Below, in pieces: positions 35,022-37,819 of a DNA stretch of 37,819 nucleotides. Numbering within the stretch: position 1 is the first letter of the stretch; each line of letters starts with the position of its first letter. The DNA comes from Paenimyroides ummariense. GTDB lineage: Bacteria > Bacteroidota > Bacteroidia > Flavobacteriales > Flavobacteriaceae. The DNA lies in NCBI RefSeq assembly GCF_900115115.1, contig NZ_FOVI01000027.1:1-37819 (forward strand), written 5' to 3'. A program made the position numbers and the translations under genes. The notes under the pieces are model-generated. The model saw only the letters and a list, made by a program, of their open reading frames with translations, was not told the DNA's origin and did no database searches.

Positions 35022-35804
35022 ATGAACAACAGAACAGCACAATTAAAAGCATTCGAAGAATTGTTAGATATAATGGACGATTTGCGTGAAAAATGTCCGT
35101 GGGATCAAAAGCAAACCTTTCAATCGTTAAAGCATTTGACGATAGAAGAAGTTTATGAATTGAACGATGCCATTACAGATAACGATACCACCGAAATTAA
35201 AAAGGAATTAGGCGATCTTTTGCTTCACATTGTTTTTTATTCTAAAATAGGCAGTGAAACCAATTTGTTTGATATTGAAGCGGTGTGTAAAGGAATCAGC
35301 GAAAAGTTAATAAGCAGACATCCGCATATTTATGGCGATGCCGTTGCCGAAGATGAAAAAGCTGTTCTGGAAAATTGGGAAAAACTGAAACTGAAAGAAG
35401 GAAATAAATCTGTTTTAAGTGGTGTACCAAAATCGCTTCCGGCAATAATTAAAGCATTCCGTATTCAGGATAAAGTAAAAGGTGTAGGCTTCGATTGGGA
35501 TAATAAAGAGGATGTTTGGGCAAAGGTTGAAGAAGAACTAAATGAGTTTAAGGTTGAAGTTGCCAATAACGATTTCGAAAAACAGGAACAGGAATTTGGC
35601 GATGTTTTGTTCGCACTGATCAATTACGCTCGTTTTTGCAATATAAATCCCGAAGCGGCATTAAACAAAACCAATCAGAAGTTCATTAACCGATTTACCA
35701 GAATGGAAGAATTAATAAAGCAGGATTCTAAAACAATTGGAGATTTATCTTTAAAGGAATTAGATGTTTATTGGAACGAAGTAAAAAAGTTTGAATCAAA
35801 ATAA
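35022..35804 (+). CDS. mazG: Nucleoside triphosphate pyrophosphohydrolase
   Basis: A 260-residue MazG protein with two MazG domains. The first (about residues 10-110) has KCPWDQKQTF, then EEVYELNDAI...KKELGDLLLHIVF, the Mg2+-binding EExxE and ExxD motifs. The second (about 150-240) has VEEELNEFKVEV...EQEFGDVLFALINYARF. The family hydrolyses dNTPs and NTPs to monophosphates and pyrophosphate, limiting mutagenic or aberrant nucleotides. The ATG at 35022 is chosen; an earlier in-frame TTG lies inside the terminator loop. It is probably followed on the same transcript by the 39-residue membrane peptide. Confidence 0.94.
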   Translation: MNNRTAQLKAFEELLDIMDDLREKCPWDQKQTFQSLKHLTIEEVYELNDAITDNDTTEIKKELGDLLLHIVFYSKIGSETNLFDIEAVCKGISEKLISRHPHIYGDAVAEDEKAVLENWEKLKLKEGNKSVLSGVPKSLPAIIKAFRIQDKVKGVGFDWDNKEDVWAKVEEELNEFKVEVANNDFEKQEQEFGDVLFALINYARFCNINPEAALNKTNQKFINRFTRMEELIKQDSKTIGDLSLKELDVYWNEVKKFESK

Positions 35805-35839
35805 AAATTTTCATACATTTAAATAAAAAAAATTAAGCT

Positions 35840-35959
35840 ATGAAAGATTTATTAAGAGCCCTATTAGCAGGCTGGGGTGCAAAGAAAGCTGGTTTTGGCT
35901 GCTTTGGAACCATTATTGTGTTTATAATTTTATACTGGATATTAGGAAAATTTATGTAA
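35840..35959 (+). CDS. 39-residue membrane peptide
   Basis: ATG at 35840, after an A-rich stretch, opens a 39-residue protein, MKDLLRALLAGWGAKKAGFG followed by a single hydrophobic helix (residues 20-38) and ending GKFM. The GAKKAGFGCFG part is Gly-rich with one cysteine. It is 35 bases after mazG and 60 bases before a terminator, so it is well placed to be expressed. I do not know a function; codon use looks like that of the neighbours. Confidence 0.5.
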   Translation: MKDLLRALLAGWGAKKAGFGCFGTIIVFIILYWILGKFM

Positions 35960-36018
35960 TAAAAAAGCTGTTCAATTTAGACTACATCAAAAAAATGGAA
36001 AAGTTGAAAATTAGTGTA

Positions 36019-36056
36019 AAACTGAGTTCGATATTTTATCGGATTCAGTTTTTTTA
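36019..36056 (+). terminator. Rho-independent terminator
   Basis: AACTGAGTTCGAT pairs with ATCGGATTCAGTT with one or two mismatches around a short loop, followed by seven T's. It ends the mazG/small-peptide transcript. Confidence 0.8.
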
Positions 36057-36110
36057 GTTATTTAAGCCGAAATAGAGAAGTTAACAATTTATTATAAGTC
36101 TGTGATGATC

Positions 36111-36440
36111 ATTAAATCTGTGGTTAAATGATTCAAGGTTTAATGTTTCAGGTTCTCTTAGATCAATTGCCTCGAACTTTAGTTCGAGGGTTGTTGTGAA
36201 TTAAAGTAGGCTTTAGCAAAATTTTATGTATAGCATAAAATGTATTGCTGTAAAGCCTGAAACATCGTGTAAATCTGTGCAATCAGTGGTTAAATGATTT
36301 GAAGTTTAAGGTTTCAAATCCTTTCGGAAAATTAATTGCCTCGAACTTTAGTTCGACGGTTGTTGTTACATTTTGATAAGGCTTTAGCCAAACACTAAAA
36401 TAAATCCGCGACAATCTGTGTCATCTGTGGTAAAAAAATT
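36111..36440. repeat. Two REP-like repeat units with embedded palindromes
   Basis: A 166-170-base period is visible. TGGTTAAATG occurs at 36121 and 36287, and ATTGCCTCGAACTTTAGTTCGA at about 36167 and 36337, each followed by GGTTGTTGT and then GGCTTTAGC. Each unit holds the palindrome CTCGAACTTTAGTTCGAG or its decayed form. The first unit also has outer arms ATGTTTCAGG (36143-36152) and CCTGAAACAT (36256-36265), and an inner hairpin ATTTTATG/CATAAAAT (36221-36241). Part of a third unit (ATCTGTGGT) is at about 36423. No gene is present; this fills most of the gap between 35960 and 36509. Confidence 0.75.
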
Positions 36441-36509
36441 AGAGCTTCACCCAAACACTCATGCGGTCAGTGAGCTGGTCCCTGAGCATTCTAAGATAAA
36501 AACAAGTAA

Positions 36510-37293
36510 TCAATCAATTAATTTTACAAAAGGTTCATTTCTTTTCGCGACGGCGAATATTCGTAATACAATTTTGTTCGCAACAGCATTTAAAGCAGTA
36601 AGTTTATGTTTTCCTTTTTCTAGTTTTTGTTCGTAATATTTTTTTAGTTGCGGATCGTGCTGAATGGCACTTCCCGCAGCTTTAAATTTTTGTGTAGGTG
36701 GTGTTTAGATCCTGACTTGATTTTACTATTTCCATCATTTGTTTTTCTAAATCTTGTATCGTGTTTTTGATAAATTTTAATTGTTTTTGCTCAAGCTTTA
36801 TCAATTGTTTCAATGCTACTTTTTCACTTAGTATCATTTCCGCTTTTAAGCTATTTTGTATTTGTACTGACATTTTCACATATCGTTCACGTGCCGTCAT
36901 TAGTGCTTTTAATTTTCTTAATGATTCACAAGGCAATTTAAAAGGTGATAGTTTATGATGACTTGTTATGATATAATCAGCAATTCTATAGGCGTCCACT
37001 ACATCAGATTTTCCACGCTGTAGTCCTAATGATCGCTGAAGATCTAATGGGTTGATCAAATAGTAAGTAAACAATTGTTCTTCTAATAGCCAAGACAGTA
37101 GCGCACCGTAATGTCCTGTATGCTCTAGGGCAACAACTACATTTTCTTTGTCTAGATTTTTTAGCCAAGTAAGAATCTCTTTTTCTTTGTTCGCAATCAC
37201 ACCTTGTTGGAGTTTTCTACGGCTGTCTTTTTCCAACATACAGAAATCAAGTGTGTCTTTACAAACATCAATGCCAATATTAAAATTTTTCAT
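36510..37293 (-). pseudogene. IS110-family transposase, broken by internal deletion and frame change
   Basis: From ATG at 37293 an open frame of 203 residues gives the N-terminal DEDD domain of IS110-type transposases: NIGIDVCKDTLDFCML, VVALEHTGHYG and GKSDVVDAYRIADYI carry the acidic catalytic residues. It stops at 36682 after DLNTTYTKI, where the middle of the protein should begin. Immediately after, in another frame, the C-terminal end of the same family resumes (KAAGSAIQHDPQLKKYYEQK, then LEKGKHK and FAVAKRNEPFVKLID) to a stop at 36510. Roughly 80-100 codons with the conserved G-rich Transposase_20 core are missing. The element cannot move on its own. No inverted repeats are expected for this family, so its ends are not defined. 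Confidence 0.85.
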
Positions 37294-37611
37294 AAATTTG
37301 GATTTAAGGAAAACAACTCTGACACAACCCAATTGGTTTCAATTACTAACGCTATTAATAAGCCTTTAAGCTTAACATTCTAAATGGTACTTAAAACCAA
37401 AGAGGAGAATAGGACTAATGCTCAGGATAAACCACTACGTTTAAGAGCCGAACTAGTTCACCTATTCCCTCTGGTTGTTCAGAAATTATCTTCATTAATA
37501 ATAACTGAATTTACTAAATACAAATCTAATAGCCTGTCGAACTGCCAAACATCCCTCACTAAACACATATTCAGCTTCTTACAAAAAAGATTAAAAAACT
37601 TTACAAAAGCA
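37294..37611. other. Gap without recognisable genes
   Basis: About 320 bases upstream of the IS110 remnant. Short open frames occur on the plus strand but their translations are low-complexity and match nothing I know. The part next to 37293 is probably the left end of the insertion sequence. Confidence 0.5.
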
Positions 37612-37644
37612 TTTGCAAAGTTCAAAAAAACAGTACTATATTTG
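37612..37644 (+). promoter_or_regulatory. Consensus promoter without an obvious gene
   Basis: TTTG (37612-37615), 21 bases, then TATATTTG (37637-37644), a full match. Downstream there is only a small hairpin, GCTTTC/GAAAGC (37651-37669), before the next promoter 88 bases on. It could be a second tRNA promoter or the remains of a lost tRNA gene. Confidence 0.55.
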
Positions 37645-37699
37645 CAACCGCTTTCAGAGTAACGAAAGCCACGTTCATAGAAAAAAAGTAAAAAATAAA

Positions 37700-37732
37700 T
37701 TTGGATAGTATTGCAAAAGGTTTGTATCTTTG
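37700..37732 (+). promoter_or_regulatory. Predicted promoter of tRNA-Val
   Basis: TTTG (37700-37703), 21 bases, then TATCTTTG (37725-37732), 19 bases before the tRNA 5' end. Both elements match consensus exactly. Confidence 0.75.
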
Positions 37733-37751
37733 CAGTCCGTTCAAAAAGAAA

Positions 37752-37819
37752 GGGCGATTAGCTCAGCTGGTTCAGAGCACCTCGTTTACACCGAGGGGGT
37801 CGGGGGTTCGAACCCCTCA
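37752..37819 (+). tRNA. tRNA-Val (anticodon TAC), 3' end beyond window
   Basis: The acceptor strand GGGCGAT, the D arm GCTCAGCTGGTTCAGAGC and the anticodon stem CCTCG/CGAGG enclosing the loop TTTACAC give anticodon TAC. The T arm GGGGGTTCGAACCCC is complete. The 3' acceptor strand is cut off by the window end. Confidence 0.93.

Noticed and set aside
35996..36058. 20-residue frame before the REP-like region
   Set aside because: It runs straight through the terminator hairpin and its T-run, so it is not a credible gene.
36111..36440. CRISPR array
   Set aside because: Only two long units with internal palindromes and no regular short repeats or spacers, and no cas genes nearby.
36418..36636. 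Plus-strand open frame of 72 residues
   Set aside because: It lies opposite the C-terminal relic of the IS110 transposase and overlaps the repeat units; its protein has no recognisable features.
37384..37662. Plus-strand open frame of about 90 residues
   Set aside because: The translation is low-complexity and basic, ends inside a promoter region and shows no family resemblance.

Overview
The window looks like chromosome of a low-GC member of the Bacteroidota, most likely family Flavobacteriaceae. The evidence is AT-rich coding, start codons that follow A-rich stretches rather than Shine-Dalgarno sites, promoters of the Bacteroidota type (TTTG or TTG about 18-21 bases before TAnnTTTG), two proteins with type IX secretion C-terminal sorting domains, a lipoprotein with an acidic residue pair after the lipid-carrying cysteine, a DUF5606 protein and a Bacteroidota-style LptD. 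The genus cannot be fixed from sequence alone. Most genes are core housekeeping. No CRISPR array, prophage or classical defence island is visible.

Left part (1-15250): gcvT lies next to a copper locus on the minus strand. That locus runs from an AraC-type regulator carrying its own N-terminal MVCPRC metal-binding segment, through a secreted serine hydrolase, to a CopA-type ATPase. On the plus strand follow a FrnE/DsbA-type oxidoreductase, pyrD overlapping a LysE exporter, mvaB and guaB. Next come, on the minus strand, a methyltransferase and an S9 peptidase, and on the plus strand a FabH-type ketoacyl-ACP synthase.

Middle part (15251-28860): a fatty-acid-hydroxylase-type membrane enzyme, a small lipoprotein, a secreted seven-repeat propeller protein with a type IX sorting tail, two small membrane proteins and ridA precede the envelope locus. 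There lptD is divergent from a peptidoglycan amidase that has been tandemly duplicated. The second, complete amidase leads an apparent operon with an MCE/MlaD protein, a membrane Fe-S oxidoreductase, its CCG-domain partner and a conserved small protein. The duplication left a recognisable relic of the lptD 5' end between the amidase copies, beside a 145-base palindromic element. A second type IX cargo protein follows.

Right part (28861-37819): a self-contained regulatory module consists of a four-helix membrane protein, a winged-helix regulator and a large polytopic membrane protein. The same 17-base inverted repeat, ACTTTG-N5-CAAAGT, sits upstream of the first and third genes; at the first it overlaps the -7 box. 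After it come a FUSC-type membrane protein, def, a DUF5606 gene, mazG and a 39-residue membrane peptide. The end is genome debris: two REP-like repeat units, an IS110-family transposase gene broken by an internal deletion with frame change, and a pair of tandem consensus promoters before tRNA-Val(TAC), which runs off the window end.

The least ordinary items are the lptD/amidase duplication with its relic, the paired operator of the winged-helix module, and two terminator-like hairpins with the same loop but different stems.
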